From DASQHY01 sp035602605 (GTDB taxonomy: Bacteria; Acidobacteriota; Terriglobia; Acidiferrales; UBA7541): 64,000 nt of DNA. Positions 17,256 through 26,428 of this stretch are shown one piece after another. The notes below the pieces were generated by a model, which ran no database searches, was not told the origin of the DNA, and saw only the letters and a program-made list of their open reading frames with translations. The stretch is taken from contig DATNLZ010000105.1 of assembly GCA_035602605.1 (NCBI GenBank), positions 129,415-193,414 on the forward strand, read 5' to 3'. The position numbers and the translations under genes are program-made. Every line of letters begins with the position of its first letter. Positions within the stretch are counted from its first letter, which is position 1.

Positions 17256-18215
17256 ATGGGAAAACTGGCATTCCTTTTCCCCGGGCAAGCCTCGCAATAC
17301 CCGGGCATGGGCAAACAACTCGCTGAGAAATTTCCCGTGGCGAAACAATTGTTCGCCGAGGCTGACGCGGCACTGGACTTTTCCATTTCACAACTCTGCT
17401 TTGCCGGCAGCGCTGAAGAGCTGAAACAGACCGCCAATACACAGCCGGCCATGCTGGTGGTTTCCGTAGCTGTATTCCGAATCCTAGAGGAAAAAGGTGT
17501 TACGCCGCAATATGTGGCGGGGCACAGCCTCGGTGAGTATTCGGCCCTTGTCGCGGCGGGGGCGCTTAAATTTGGCGACGCCTTGAAGCTCGTCCGCCAG
17601 CGTGGCACGTACATGCAAGAAGCCGTACCGGCAGGCGTCGGAGCGATGGCCGCCATCCTCGGGCTTTCCCCCGCGCAAGTAAGCGATATTTGCAAAAAGG
17701 CCGCCGACGGCCAGGTTGTTTCGCCCGCAAATTTAAATTCGCCGGATCAAACGGTCATTTCCGGACACGCGGCCGCAGTGAAGCGCGCGGTCGAGCTAGC
17801 CTCGGCCAGCGGTGCCAAGCGCGCCGTCATGCTTCCCGTATCGGCGCCCTTCCACTGTTCGCTGATGATGCCCGCGCAAACCCGCCTGGAAGCCGATCTG
17901 CGCAACGCCCCATTTTCGAGGCTACAATTCCCTCTCGTCACCAACGCGGACGCCGACACCATTACCGAGGGTGAAGAAGCGCGTCGAGCCCTCATCCGCC
18001 AGGTTACACTCCCGGTGCGCTGGGAAGAATCCATGCGCCTATTGACCGAAGAAGGGGTGACCACGTTTCTCGAGGTCGGCCCCGGTCGCGTCTTGAGCGG
18101 GTTGTTACGCCAGATCGAGCGCTCCGTCCATTGCTTCAACGTTGAAGACGACCAGAGTCTCCATAGCACGCTTGAAAAGCTGGCTCACGTCCAGGCCGAA
18201 ACAGCTGATGCTTAA
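17256..18215 (+). CDS. fabD: Malonyl-CoA:ACP transacylase
   Basis: A 319-residue enzyme loading malonyl groups onto ACP. The nucleophile Ser lies in AGHSLGEYSAL and the catalytic His in PVSAPFHCSLM. The N-terminal FPGQASQYPGMG is typical. I take the ATG at 17256 in preference to the in-frame TTG at 17214, because homologues begin with the short GKLAFLFPGQ lead. The gap after plsX is 144 bases and I see no terminator in it, so operon read-through is likely. fabG follows after 50 bases. Confidence 0.95.
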   Translation: MGKLAFLFPGQASQYPGMGKQLAEKFPVAKQLFAEADAALDFSISQLCFAGSAEELKQTANTQPAMLVVSVAVFRILEEKGVTPQYVAGHSLGEYSALVAAGALKFGDALKLVRQRGTYMQEAVPAGVGAMAAILGLSPAQVSDICKKAADGQVVSPANLNSPDQTVISGHAAAVKRAVELASASGAKRAVMLPVSAPFHCSLMMPAQTRLEADLRNAPFSRLQFPLVTNADADTITEGEEARRALIRQVTLPVRWEESMRLLTEEGVTTFLEVGPGRVLSGLLRQIERSVHCFNVEDDQSLHSTLEKLAHVQAETADA

Positions 18216-18265
18216 CAGCGCTGGCAGCACACCGGGATTAGTGTTCTCCAAAAGAAAGCGAATGC

Positions 18266-19012
18266 ATGTTTAGTTTGACCGATCGCGTAGCTCTGGTAAC
18301 CGGCGCTTCGCAGGGCATTGGCCGGGCCATCGCCTTGACGCTGGCGCGTGCCGGGGCGAAAGTGGCTGGCGCCGCGCGCAATTCGGAAAAACTTGCGGCG
18401 GTGGTCGGTGAAATTACTGCTGCCGGTGGCGAAGCCATGGCGATACCTATGGATGTCGCCGACGCCGCACACATCAAGTCCGGTTTTGCACAGGTGATCG
18501 AGCGCTTCGGGCGACTAGACATACTGGTGAATAACGCTGCGATTACCCGCGATGGCCTCGCCGTGCGCATGAAGGTTGAAGATTGGGAGACCGTGCTGCG
18601 CACCAACTTGACCGGGGCGTATATTTGCACGCAGCACGCACTAGCGGTAATGATGCGCCAGCGCTTCGGACGAATTATCAATGTGGCGTCGGTTGTCGCG
18701 CAAATGGGCAACGCCGGTCAGGCCAATTATGTCACTGCCAAAGCCGGCTTGATCGGCCTCACCAAGGCCATCGCCGTCGAAATGGCCTCGCGCAATATAA
18801 CCGTGAACGCCGTTGCGCCTGGATTCATCGCCTCGCCCATGACCGCCCCATTGCCCGACAAGATCAAGGAGGATTTGCGCTCGCGCATTCCGCTCGGGCG
18901 TTTGGGCACAGATACCGACGTAGCCGCCGCGGTCGTTTTTCTAGCGAGCAATGAGGCTGGCTACATCACCGGCCATGTGCTGGACGTGAACGGCGGTCTG
19001 TACATGTCCTAG
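18266..19012 (+). CDS. fabG: 3-oxoacyl-ACP reductase
   Basis: A 248-residue short-chain dehydrogenase that reduces 3-oxoacyl-ACP with NADPH. The cofactor loop is TGASQGIGRA near residue 11, the NNA motif is VNNAAI, and the catalytic Ser, Tyr and Lys are in NVASVV and NYVTAKAG. The C-terminal segment YITGHVLDVNGGLYM is typical of FabG. Size and position between fabD and acpP support the assignment over a generic SDR. Confidence 0.94.
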   Translation: MFSLTDRVALVTGASQGIGRAIALTLARAGAKVAGAARNSEKLAAVVGEITAAGGEAMAIPMDVADAAHIKSGFAQVIERFGRLDILVNNAAITRDGLAVRMKVEDWETVLRTNLTGAYICTQHALAVMMRQRFGRIINVASVVAQMGNAGQANYVTAKAGLIGLTKAIAVEMASRNITVNAVAPGFIASPMTAPLPDKIKEDLRSRIPLGRLGTDTDVAAAVVFLASNEAGYITGHVLDVNGGLYMS

Positions 19013-19062
19013 ATGCCAACACGAATGTGGCCCCTCTCGTGGGTACTGATTGCCACCGGAAG

Positions 19063-19091
19063 TTGACCTTCCCAGACGCACTGACTAGAAT
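19063..19091 (+). promoter_or_regulatory. Probable sigma-70 promoter for acpP-fabF
   Basis: TTGACC (19063-19068) and TAGAAT (19086-19091) are 17 bases apart, one mismatch each from consensus. The start point would be near 19098, with a leader of about 100 bases to acpP. It would allow acpP, a very abundant protein, to be expressed apart from the upstream genes. Confidence 0.65.
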
Positions 19092-19197
19092 GGGCAGGTT
19101 GACTTAAAGCCTCTAAAGGCCGTGGAGAGGGAGCGCTGAAAACGGCCATGGTGGTGCCTGGGGAAATAAGGGGAAAGTTCATCGCGGAGGATGACGA

Positions 19198-19443
19198 ATG
19201 GCAAGCACCGAAGAACGCGTCAAGCAAATCATCGTGGAGCAGCTCGGAGTTGACGAGGGCGAAGTAACCCCTACGGCTTCGTTTGTGGATGACCTGGGTG
19301 CCGACTCGCTCGACACAGTCGAGCTGGTCATGGCGTTCGAAGAGGCTTTTGGAATCGAGATTCCTGACGAAGAAGCTGAGAAAATTACCACGGTGAAGGA
19401 CGCCATCGAGTACATCGAGAAGCACGCCCAGGCGAAAAAGTAA
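19198..19443 (+). CDS. acpP: Acyl carrier protein
   Basis: An 81-residue acidic four-helix carrier. The Ser that takes 4'-phosphopantetheine lies in GADSLDTVELVM, followed by the usual EEAFGIEIPDEEAE helix. It carries growing acyl chains for the Fab enzymes and donates to PlsX. GCGGAGGATGACGA precedes the ATG. fabF follows after 39 bases, the standard acpP-fabF order. Confidence 0.97.
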   Translation: MASTEERVKQIIVEQLGVDEGEVTPTASFVDDLGADSLDTVELVMAFEEAFGIEIPDEEAEKITTVKDAIEYIEKHAQAKK

Positions 19444-19482
19444 TCTGCCGTCCACGAATCCGTAACAGGAGAATCGTAAACT

Positions 19483-20727
19483 TTGAGTCGCCGCGTAGTT
19501 GTAACGGGCGTGGGGTTGGTCTGCGCTTTGGGTATCGGCACCGAAGAAGTGTGGAGTAACCTGGTTGCCGGCAAGAGCGGTGTCGCCCGCATCACGCTGT
19601 TTGACCCCAACGGCTTCGATTGCCAGATTGCCGGTGAAGTGCGCGGCTTTGACCCCTACAGGTGGGTTGAAAAAAAAGAGTTGAAAAAGATGGGCCGCTT
19701 TATTCAGTTGGCCCTCGCTGCGGCGGATTTCGCAATAAAAATGTGCGGCTGGAGTCCTTCCCCCGAAGAAGGTGACGCGACCGGCGTTTACGTCTCTTCT
19801 GGTATCGGCGGATTCGATATCATCGAACGCGAGCATGGAAAGCTTCTCTACGGCGGCCCCGGCAAAATATCGCCGTTCTTCATACCCTCCGCGATTGTCA
19901 ATTTAGCTTCCGGTCATATTTCCATTCGCTATGGCGCGCGCGGGCCGAACTCCGCAACAGCCACGGCGTGTTCGGCATCGGCACACGCCATCGGCGATTC
20001 GTTCAAAATCATTGAGCGCGACGCCGCGGATGTGATGATTTGCGGTGGTACCGAGGCCACCATCACGCCCATGGGCATCGGCGGTTTCTCCGCCATGAAG
20101 GCGCTCTCGACGCGTAACGACGATCCCGCTAAAGCAAGCCGTCCGTTTGATGCTGGTCGCGATGGCTTCGTGGTCGGCGAGGGTGCGGGAATTTTGATTC
20201 TCGAATCGCTCGAACACGCCCAGAAGCGCGGCGCAAAAATCCTCGCCGAAATTGTCGGCTACGGTATGTCCGGTGACGCCCACCATATCACCCAGCCTGC
20301 CGAAAACGGCGACGGCGCATATCGCGTGATGAAAGCGACGCTGCGCGATGCCAAGGTTGACACCAGCGTGGTCAGTTACGTGAATGCGCACGGGACCTCC
20401 ACGCCAATCGGTGACGTCATCGAAACCGTTGCTCTGAAACGTTTGTTCGGTGAACGCGCAAAACATGTTCCGATTAGCTCCACGAAATCAATGACTGGCC
20501 ATCTCCTTGGCGGCGCCGGCGGACTCGAGGCTGGCGTCATTGTGCTTTCTCTGCGCGACCAGATTTTGCCTCCCACGATTAACCAGGAGCAGTCCGATCC
20601 GGCATGCGACCTCGATTACGTGCCCAATGTCGCGCGGAAAGCCGTTGTGGAGTACGCGCTCTCGAATTCTTTTGGTTTTGGCGGCACCAACGCCGCGCTG
20701 TTGTTCAAACGCTGGGACGAGCACTAG
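19483..20727 (+). CDS. fabF: 3-oxoacyl-ACP synthase II
   Basis: A 414-residue thiolase-fold condensing enzyme that extends acyl-ACP with malonyl-ACP. The catalytic Cys-His-His triad is visible in TACSAS, NAHGTST and KSMTGHLLGGAG. The ending SFGFGGTNAALLF is typical of KAS II. The start is TTG 19483, preceded by AACAGGAGAATCGTAAAC; no better ATG fits. It is the last Fab gene of the block and is followed within 50 bases by etfB. Confidence 0.96.
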   Translation: MSRRVVVTGVGLVCALGIGTEEVWSNLVAGKSGVARITLFDPNGFDCQIAGEVRGFDPYRWVEKKELKKMGRFIQLALAAADFAIKMCGWSPSPEEGDATGVYVSSGIGGFDIIEREHGKLLYGGPGKISPFFIPSAIVNLASGHISIRYGARGPNSATATACSASAHAIGDSFKIIERDAADVMICGGTEATITPMGIGGFSAMKALSTRNDDPAKASRPFDAGRDGFVVGEGAGILILESLEHAQKRGAKILAEIVGYGMSGDAHHITQPAENGDGAYRVMKATLRDAKVDTSVVSYVNAHGTSTPIGDVIETVALKRLFGERAKHVPISSTKSMTGHLLGGAGGLEAGVIVLSLRDQILPPTINQEQSDPACDLDYVPNVARKAVVEYALSNSFGFGGTNAALLFKRWDEH

Positions 20728-20775
20728 AACTGTCTCGGCAAGTTTCCACCGCTCAAGAAAGCAACGGAGCAACCT

Positions 20776-21540
20776 TTGAAGATCATCGTCTGCGTGAAGC
20801 AGGTTCCGGCCAAAGATGCGCCCCTGCACATCGCCGGAGACTGGATTCGCGAGTCCGACATCGGCTTTGAGATGAACGAGCCGGATAGTTTTGCTCTCGA
20901 AGAAGGTCTGCGCTTGAAGGAAAAGCATGGCGGCGAAGTCATCGCCGTTTCTATGGGCCCCGATCGCGTCAAGCAAACCATCAAAGAGGCTTTGGCCAAG
21001 GGAGCCGATCGCGGCATTCATGTGGCTGATGACAAGTTCTACGCGCTCGATCCACTGGGAAGCGCGCGCTCCCTTGCAGCGGCCATCGACAAAGAAAAGT
21101 GTGATCTAATTCTCACTGGCTTGCAAAGCGACGATCATGGCTTCGGACAAACCGGAGTCCTACTTGCCGCGCTTCTCGATCGCCCGCACGCCACGCTAAT
21201 CATGCAGATTGACGTGCAAGACTCGAAGATGCGGCTGAAGCGCGAGCTCGAAGCCGGCTGGTTTCAGTGGATTGAATGTCCGCTTCCGGCGGTGCTTTCG
21301 ATTCAATCGGGCATCAACAAAGTTCGTTACGCCACGTTGAAAGGCATCATGGCTGCCAAAAAAAAGGAAATCACTTCGATCCCGCGCGAATCCCTTGGCG
21401 TTTCCATCCAGCCGACGCAGCGCGTCGAGAGCATCTACGTTCCGCACAAGACCAAGAAGACCGAATTCCTTACGGGAACGCCTAAAGAAGCAGCCACCAA
21501 GCTCGTCGAGAAACTCAAGTTCGAAGCCCGAGTGCTCTAA
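20776..21540 (+). CDS. etfB: Electron transfer flavoprotein beta subunit
   Basis: A 254-residue EtfB. It opens KIIVCVKQVPAK, the family signature, and has the AMP-binding DDHGFGQTG segment near residue 115 and the ETF-beta signature around residues 155-185. With EtfA it accepts electrons from acyl-CoA dehydrogenases. The start is TTG 20776. EtfA begins one base after its stop, so the two subunits are translationally coupled. I do not see a bifurcating-type extra partner nearby. Confidence 0.95.
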   Translation: MKIIVCVKQVPAKDAPLHIAGDWIRESDIGFEMNEPDSFALEEGLRLKEKHGGEVIAVSMGPDRVKQTIKEALAKGADRGIHVADDKFYALDPLGSARSLAAAIDKEKCDLILTGLQSDDHGFGQTGVLLAALLDRPHATLIMQIDVQDSKMRLKRELEAGWFQWIECPLPAVLSIQSGINKVRYATLKGIMAAKKKEITSIPRESLGVSIQPTQRVESIYVPHKTKKTEFLTGTPKEAATKLVEKLKFEARVL

Positions 21541-21541
21541 C

Positions 21542-22522
21542 GTGAAACTTCTGCTGATCGCCGAGCAGCGTCAAGGCAAGTGGAATAACACCAGCTTTGA
21601 AACCCTGGCCGCCGCGCAGCAAATTGCCGCCGAAACCAAAGGCAGTCTTGCAGCGGTTGTCGTTGGCAGAGGTGTCGCTCCGCTTGCCGATGAACTTGCC
21701 TCCAAAAAGCTCGACGAAGTGTTGCTCGTGGAACACGATTTGCTTGAGTCGTATACGCCGGATGGATTTACGGTGGCGCTCGGTCAGGTGATTTCGTCTT
21801 CCAAGCCCGATCTCGTTCTGCTGCCGCACACCTATCAGGTGCGCGATTTCGCGCCCAAGCTCGCTGCCTCACTCAATAAAGGTATGATCGCGGACTGCAT
21901 TGCGTATCGCAATGATAGTGGACGTTTAGTTTTTGTGCGGCAAATGTTTCAGGGTAAGACCGTAGCTGACGTTACGTTTCAAGGTGACGCTCCATGGTTC
22001 GCGTCATTTCAAGCTGGGGCTTTTCGCGCGGATCTTGTCGCTCCCCATCCTTCGGGCAAGGCTCCGGTGAACAAAGTTACCGTTGATCTCGCGCCCCAAC
22101 AGATCCGCACCAAGCCCATGGAACTTTTTCGCGAAGCCAAGCAGGCTGTTGATCTCACGCAGGCCCCCATCATCGTTGCCATTGGCCGCGGGATCAAGGC
22201 TCCGGAAAATATTCCTCAGGCCGAAAAGCTCGCTAAGGCCATCGGCGGTGAGCTCGCCGCGTCGCGACCAATCTGTGATGAAGGCTGGCTGCCGATGGAT
22301 CGTCAGATCGGAAGCTCCGGTCAAACCGTCGCCCCCAAGTTGTACCTCGCTCTGGGCATCAGCGGTGCGATCCAGCACGTCGTGGGCATGAAGGGCGCCC
22401 GTACGGTGGTGGCCATCAACAAAGATCAGAACGCGCCAATTTTTGAAGTAGCCGATTATGGCATCGTCGGCGACATCTTCGAGATCATGCCCGCCCTCAC
22501 CGAAGCCCTCGAAAAAGCCTAA
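21542..22522 (+). CDS. etfA: Electron transfer flavoprotein alpha subunit
   Basis: A 326-residue FAD-binding subunit. The start is GTG 21542, one base after etfB; the longer upstream frame overlaps etfB and is not used. The FAD domain lies in the C-terminal half: the VAIGRGIKAPENI segment, ASRPICDEGWLPMDRQIGSSG, and LALGISGAIQH. Together with EtfB and the ETF-quinone oxidoreductase downstream it would pass electrons from fatty-acid or amino-acid oxidation to the quinone pool. Confidence 0.95.
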   Translation: MKLLLIAEQRQGKWNNTSFETLAAAQQIAAETKGSLAAVVVGRGVAPLADELASKKLDEVLLVEHDLLESYTPDGFTVALGQVISSSKPDLVLLPHTYQVRDFAPKLAASLNKGMIADCIAYRNDSGRLVFVRQMFQGKTVADVTFQGDAPWFASFQAGAFRADLVAPHPSGKAPVNKVTVDLAPQQIRTKPMELFREAKQAVDLTQAPIIVAIGRGIKAPENIPQAEKLAKAIGGELAASRPICDEGWLPMDRQIGSSGQTVAPKLYLALGISGAIQHVVGMKGARTVVAINKDQNAPIFEVADYGIVGDIFEIMPALTEALEKA

Positions 22523-22642
22523 ATCCGCGCAGCATTCTCGGGAAGGCATTTTGGCGTATGATTTCACGAGAGCTGTGAACCTTGAGGACTACAAAACGAT
22601 CCTACAACGTTAGGACGACGATTCCTGGGTGGGGGATTTGGC

Positions 22643-22648
22643 TACAAT
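22643..22648 (+). promoter_or_regulatory. -10-like TACAAT just before the ETF-QO start (possible leaderless start)
   Basis: TACAAT at 22643-22648 ends six bases before the GTG at 22655, and no ribosome binding site lies between them. A start point near the GTG would give a leaderless mRNA. The -35 region is poor. Confidence 0.35.
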
Positions 22649-22654
22649 AGAGTT

Positions 22655-24325
22655 GTGACCATACAGCGTGAACAGCTCGAAGCGGATGTACTGATTGTCG
22701 GCGCGGGTCCTGCCGGACTTGCCTGCGCCCTGCATCTCGCCAACCTCATCAAGAAGCACAACGAATCGGGCGCAAAGCCTGAGCTTTCGGCCGAAAACAT
22801 TTACGTGCTTGAGAAGGGACGGGAGATTGGCGCTCATCAGCTTTCTGGCGCGATCATGAATCCCAAGGCGCTCGCCGAGCTTGTGCCGGATTTTGAGAAG
22901 TCCGCGCCGCTCGATACGCCAGTGACCGATGACGCCGCCTTCTTTTTCACCAAACATTCCGCCCTTCGTTTTCCCATCACCCCGCCGCCCTTCCAAAACC
23001 ACGGAAACTACGTCGTCTCGTTGAACCGCATGGTGAAATGGCTCGGAGGCCTAGTCGAACAAACCGGCGTAAATCTCTTTACCCAGTTCGGCGGCGCGCA
23101 GCTTATTTACGAGCATGAGGGCATTGCCGGGGTCATCACCGAAGATAAAGGCGTCGACAAGAACGGAAAACCCAAAGATAACTACACGCCCGGCTACCAG
23201 TTGCGCGCAAAAGTCACGGTGCTGGCGGAAGGCGCGCGCGGCTCGCTCACCAAAGATTTAGTCGCCAAAAAAAATCTCGACAACATCAATCCACAAACCT
23301 ACGGCATCGGCATCAAGGAATTGTGGGACGTGCAACCGGGACGCCTCCGAACCGGATTTGTGGCCCATACTCTCGGCTGGCCCGTCGATTCCAGCATGTA
23401 CGGCGGCGGCTGGATTTATGGATTGAAGGATAACCGCGCGTCCATTGGGCTTGTAATCGGTTTGGAATATCACAATCCACTGTTTGACCCGCACGAAGCA
23501 TTCCAAAAATATAAAACGCATCCCTTTCTCAAGCGCATCCTCGACGGCGGCAAGCTCATGCGCTACGGCGCAAAAACAATTCCCTACGGCGGCTGGTATG
23601 GCATGCCCCGCACCTATGTCGACGGTGGTTTGATCATCGGCGATTCGGCAGCCTTCCTTGATGGACAACAATTGAAGGGCATCCACATGGCTATGAAGAG
23701 CGGGATGCTCGCAGCGGAAACGATCTTGGAAGCGCTGGTTGCGCGCGATGCTTCTGTCAAAACGCTTGCCGCATTTCCTAAAAAAGTTGAAACGAGCTGG
23801 ATCAAGACAGAGTTGTGGGCCGTCCGCAATTTTCATCAATCGTTTCAGCACGGTCTCATTGGCGGACTTTTCCACGCTGGACTGCAATTGGTCACCGGCG
23901 GACGGGGTCTGATCGATCCTATGCGCATCCGCCCGGGCTACCAGGCCTATCACCAATTGCACGCTGATGTTGATGGACCTAAAGCGTCTCCCGAGCGTTT
24001 CAAAGGCGATGGCCAACTCACGTTCGACAGGCTCACCGACGTTTATCATTCGGGAACGCGCCACGAAGAAGACCAGCCCTGCCACTTAGTCGTACAAGAC
24101 ACGACTATCTGCGTGAACCGATGCACGGTCGAGTACGGCAATCCCTGCCAATATTTTTGTCCCGCTGCGGTTTACGAAATGGCTCACGAAAAAGGCGCAT
24201 TGCGTCTGAAGATTAACGCCTCCAATTGCGTCCATTGCAAAACGTGCGATATCGCCGACCCCTACCAAATTATTGACTGGGTGGTGCCGGAAGGTGGCGG
24301 CGGGCCAAACTATGAAGGCATGTAG
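22655..24325 (+). CDS. ETF-quinone oxidoreductase
   Basis: A 556-residue membrane-surface flavoprotein that moves electrons from reduced ETF to quinone. The N-terminal FAD loop is VLIVGAGPAGLACALHL. A central hydrophobic/quinone region spans roughly residues 300-450, and the C-terminal domain binds one 4Fe-4S cluster with Cys in NPCQYFCPAAVYE and NCVHCKTCDIAD. The end GGGGPNYEGM matches the mitochondrial enzyme. The start is GTG 22655, without a clear ribosome binding site. Position after etfBA completes an acyl-CoA oxidation electron route. Confidence 0.95.
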   Translation: MTIQREQLEADVLIVGAGPAGLACALHLANLIKKHNESGAKPELSAENIYVLEKGREIGAHQLSGAIMNPKALAELVPDFEKSAPLDTPVTDDAAFFFTKHSALRFPITPPPFQNHGNYVVSLNRMVKWLGGLVEQTGVNLFTQFGGAQLIYEHEGIAGVITEDKGVDKNGKPKDNYTPGYQLRAKVTVLAEGARGSLTKDLVAKKNLDNINPQTYGIGIKELWDVQPGRLRTGFVAHTLGWPVDSSMYGGGWIYGLKDNRASIGLVIGLEYHNPLFDPHEAFQKYKTHPFLKRILDGGKLMRYGAKTIPYGGWYGMPRTYVDGGLIIGDSAAFLDGQQLKGIHMAMKSGMLAAETILEALVARDASVKTLAAFPKKVETSWIKTELWAVRNFHQSFQHGLIGGLFHAGLQLVTGGRGLIDPMRIRPGYQAYHQLHADVDGPKASPERFKGDGQLTFDRLTDVYHSGTRHEEDQPCHLVVQDTTICVNRCTVEYGNPCQYFCPAAVYEMAHEKGALRLKINASNCVHCKTCDIADPYQIIDWVVPEGGGGPNYEGM

Positions 24326-24408
24326 ACGGCCTCTTCCACGCCGACAAACACTTCATCATTCCTCCCTGTCCTTCCGAACGTGGTGAAGAACAAATTTCGT
24401 AAGTTAGT

Positions 24409-25590
24409 TTACTTACTCAGCAGCTTGTGAAAGAAAGTCCGAACCTTCGCCAGGACCGTGGATTTCGCGGCGCCATTGGAGGCCGAAGAATTCTTCGAGG
24501 TGCTTGGAGGGCTTACCGATTTTGCCGTATCGTTCTGCGCTGACAGCGTGGAGGTTTCCGCGGCCGGCGCATTCGGAGTAGACGCTACCGGCGCGGGCTC
24601 CACGCGCCCGCGAAAAACAACGGTGGGCCGGAGCCGCACGGTTCGCACGAGCAAGATCGTCGCTGGGCTTGGATCTGGAGGTGGCCCGGGCGAAGCCGCG
24701 TCAAAAGTCAGCGGCGGCATCACGACTTTATAGATGGGCTGCTCAACCGCAGGCGGCCCGTTGCTCCTGCTGCCCCTATTTCTATTTTCCATGATGACGT
24801 CATCTTTTCGTTCTGCCGCAACATACGCGGGTGGCGGTGCCGGTGGATTGGGATGAAATTCTTTCGTTGGCGAGAGGGCACTCAATCCAGTTGACCTGAC
24901 GGGCAGCGCCAGGTCGTTTTTGGCGACGGCGATTTCGCAAACGCACATTCCGCTGGGGCCGAGCGTTGCGTCCAATTGCCCGCCGGTAAGGCTGACTTCG
25001 CCGCCTTGCGGTACCAGAACACTTTGCCCCGTCAATTGCTGTTCGAGCCGCGCAGCGCCGCTTGTCGGGTGTACGCACATCTCGCCGCTCGTCAGCAGGC
25101 TGATCGTCGCGTCGCGCGGAGCCCCACCAATATCCACGAGATTCGCCTGCACCAAAGGAGTGAATACGTTTAACGCTGGATTCCCCTGAAGGCGCGCGTG
25201 AACCGATCCGTAATCAAGCGCCACGGTAAGAGTTCCGCCAGCTTTCAACAGCGAGAAGTGCGCGGGACCGCAGAATCCGATCACCCCGCCTTCGACAAGA
25301 TCGAGCCGCGCCGGCCCGGATTTCACGGTAACTTCGCTTCCGTTCGAGAGCACGGTGCGGCTGCGACCATTCGCAACATCAATGCTCACAGGACCTTTAA
25401 CCACGATTTCGCTGCCTTCAATCGCGCCGACCGAATCGGCCGGAAGCTGATCGGATCGCAGCGAAGTCGCAAGCAGCAAGGCCACCAGCAGAACCGCCGC
25501 ACTGATCTTGCTGGCTGTCGCAACAAGGTTCATCGTGGGGTGGTGACCCGAGGGTTGCCAGCGAGATTGCCGATAAGCGTTCGTCGTCAT
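24409..25590 (-). CDS. FecR-like membrane-anchored protein
   Basis: A roughly 393-residue protein with one N-terminal hydrophobic helix (ISAAVLLVALLLATSL). A FecR-like beta domain follows (GSEVTVKSGPARLDL, then repeated short strands through about residue 200). The C-terminal half is Pro/Ala/Ser-rich and of low complexity, ending in a basic amphipathic helix. No TonB receptor or sigma factor is adjacent, so it is not a classical iron-citrate sensor. The start is unclear: candidates are GTG 25635, ATG 25590 (used) and ATG 25533. It is divergent from the DUF374 gene. Confidence 0.65.
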   Translation of the reverse strand: MTTNAYRQSRWQPSGHHPTMNLVATASKISAAVLLVALLLATSLRSDQLPADSVGAIEGSEIVVKGPVSIDVANGRSRTVLSNGSEVTVKSGPARLDLVEGGVIGFCGPAHFSLLKAGGTLTVALDYGSVHARLQGNPALNVFTPLVQANLVDIGGAPRDATISLLTSGEMCVHPTSGAARLEQQLTGQSVLVPQGGEVSLTGGQLDATLGPSGMCVCEIAVAKNDLALPVRSTGLSALSPTKEFHPNPPAPPPAYVAAERKDDVIMENRNRGSRSNGPPAVEQPIYKVVMPPLTFDAASPGPPPDPSPATILLVRTVRLRPTVVFRGRVEPAPVASTPNAPAAETSTLSAQNDTAKSVSPPSTSKNSSASNGAAKSTVLAKVRTFFHKLLSK

Positions 25591-25637
25591 CCGAGTACAC
25601 GAGGCTCCACTGCATGCATCGTCAAGGCGCTTCACCT

Positions 25638-25643
25638 TATACT
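25638..25643 (+). promoter_or_regulatory. -10-like TATACT between two divergent genes
   Basis: TATACT (25638-25643) ends eight bases before the ATG of the DUF374 gene, and the reverse strand reads TATAGTATAAGG, which could serve the FecR-like gene. The -35 regions are weak. If used for the plus strand, the mRNA would have almost no leader. Confidence 0.35.
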
Positions 25644-25651
25644 ATACGCCG

Positions 25652-26428
25652 ATGAGCGTGATGCGGGAATCCGCGACGACCGAGCCGCAACGACAAACAG
25701 GGGTTCACTTTGACACGCGGCTCCCGAAACTTTCGCGCTGGCGGCGCTTGCAGATTCCATTGATTGCCGCAGCCGTTTTCTGCGTGGTGCGGATTCTGGG
25801 CCCAACGTTGCGCTACGAAGTTCTTGGCTGGGAACATATCGAACGCGTATACGCGACCGGAAAGAGATGCATCTGGTCCTTTTGGCACCGCGCTATTTTT
25901 GGAGTGATCTGGCGGGAAAGAAATCTCGGCATTGTAGTCATGAACAGCACAAACTTCGACGGTCAGTGGACCCGCAAAGTAATCGAGTGGTTAGGATATG
26001 GAACCGCACAAGGCAGCTCAACGCGCGGCGGATTGCGTGGACTCGCAGTGATGGCCCAGCGCTTGCAGCAAGGACTAGACGTGGCATTCACGATTGACGG
26101 TCCACGCGGTCCGCGGTTCGTCGCCAAGCCGGGTCCAGTACTGCTTGCACGGCGAACTGGCTGCCCGATTCTCACGTTTCACGTGGGGCTCCAGAGGGCC
26201 CATACCTTTCAGAAGACTTGGGATCTTTTTCAGCTTCCCTATCCTTTTTCGCGCGCGGTAATGCTGTTCGCTCCGCCGATTTACGTGCCTCAAGATGCCG
26301 ATCGCGAAACAATGGCACAGAAGCATGCTGAGATGCAGAAAGAACTCGAGCGCGTGCGAGCTCTCACCGAATCGTGGTTTTCGATGTCCAAAGAAGACAG
26401 AGAGAGCGCGCGTGCGACTTTCCGTTAA
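25652..26428 (+). CDS. DUF374 lysophospholipid acyltransferase-like protein
   Basis: A 258-residue protein of the DUF374 family, related to lipid A/lysophospholipid acyltransferases. An N-terminal hydrophobic segment anchors it. Family segments are visible: SFWHRAIFGVI, then GSSTRGGLRGL near residue 115, and the FTIDGPRGPRF motif near 150. It probably adds an acyl chain to a lipid A precursor or other membrane lipid, in line with the lipid genes upstream. Its stop overlaps the convergent htrA stop by 4 bases. The start could be leaderless. Confidence 0.85.
   Translation: MSVMRESATTEPQRQTGVHFDTRLPKLSRWRRLQIPLIAAAVFCVVRILGPTLRYEVLGWEHIERVYATGKRCIWSFWHRAIFGVIWRERNLGIVVMNSTNFDGQWTRKVIEWLGYGTAQGSSTRGGLRGLAVMAQRLQQGLDVAFTIDGPRGPRFVAKPGPVLLARRTGCPILTFHVGLQRAHTFQKTWDLFQLPYPFSRAVMLFAPPIYVPQDADRETMAQKHAEMQKELERVRALTESWFSMSKEDRESARATFR

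Noticed and set aside
23258..24085. Minus-strand ORF of 275 residues opposite the ETF-quinone oxidoreductase
   Set aside because: Antisense shadow of a well-conserved gene.
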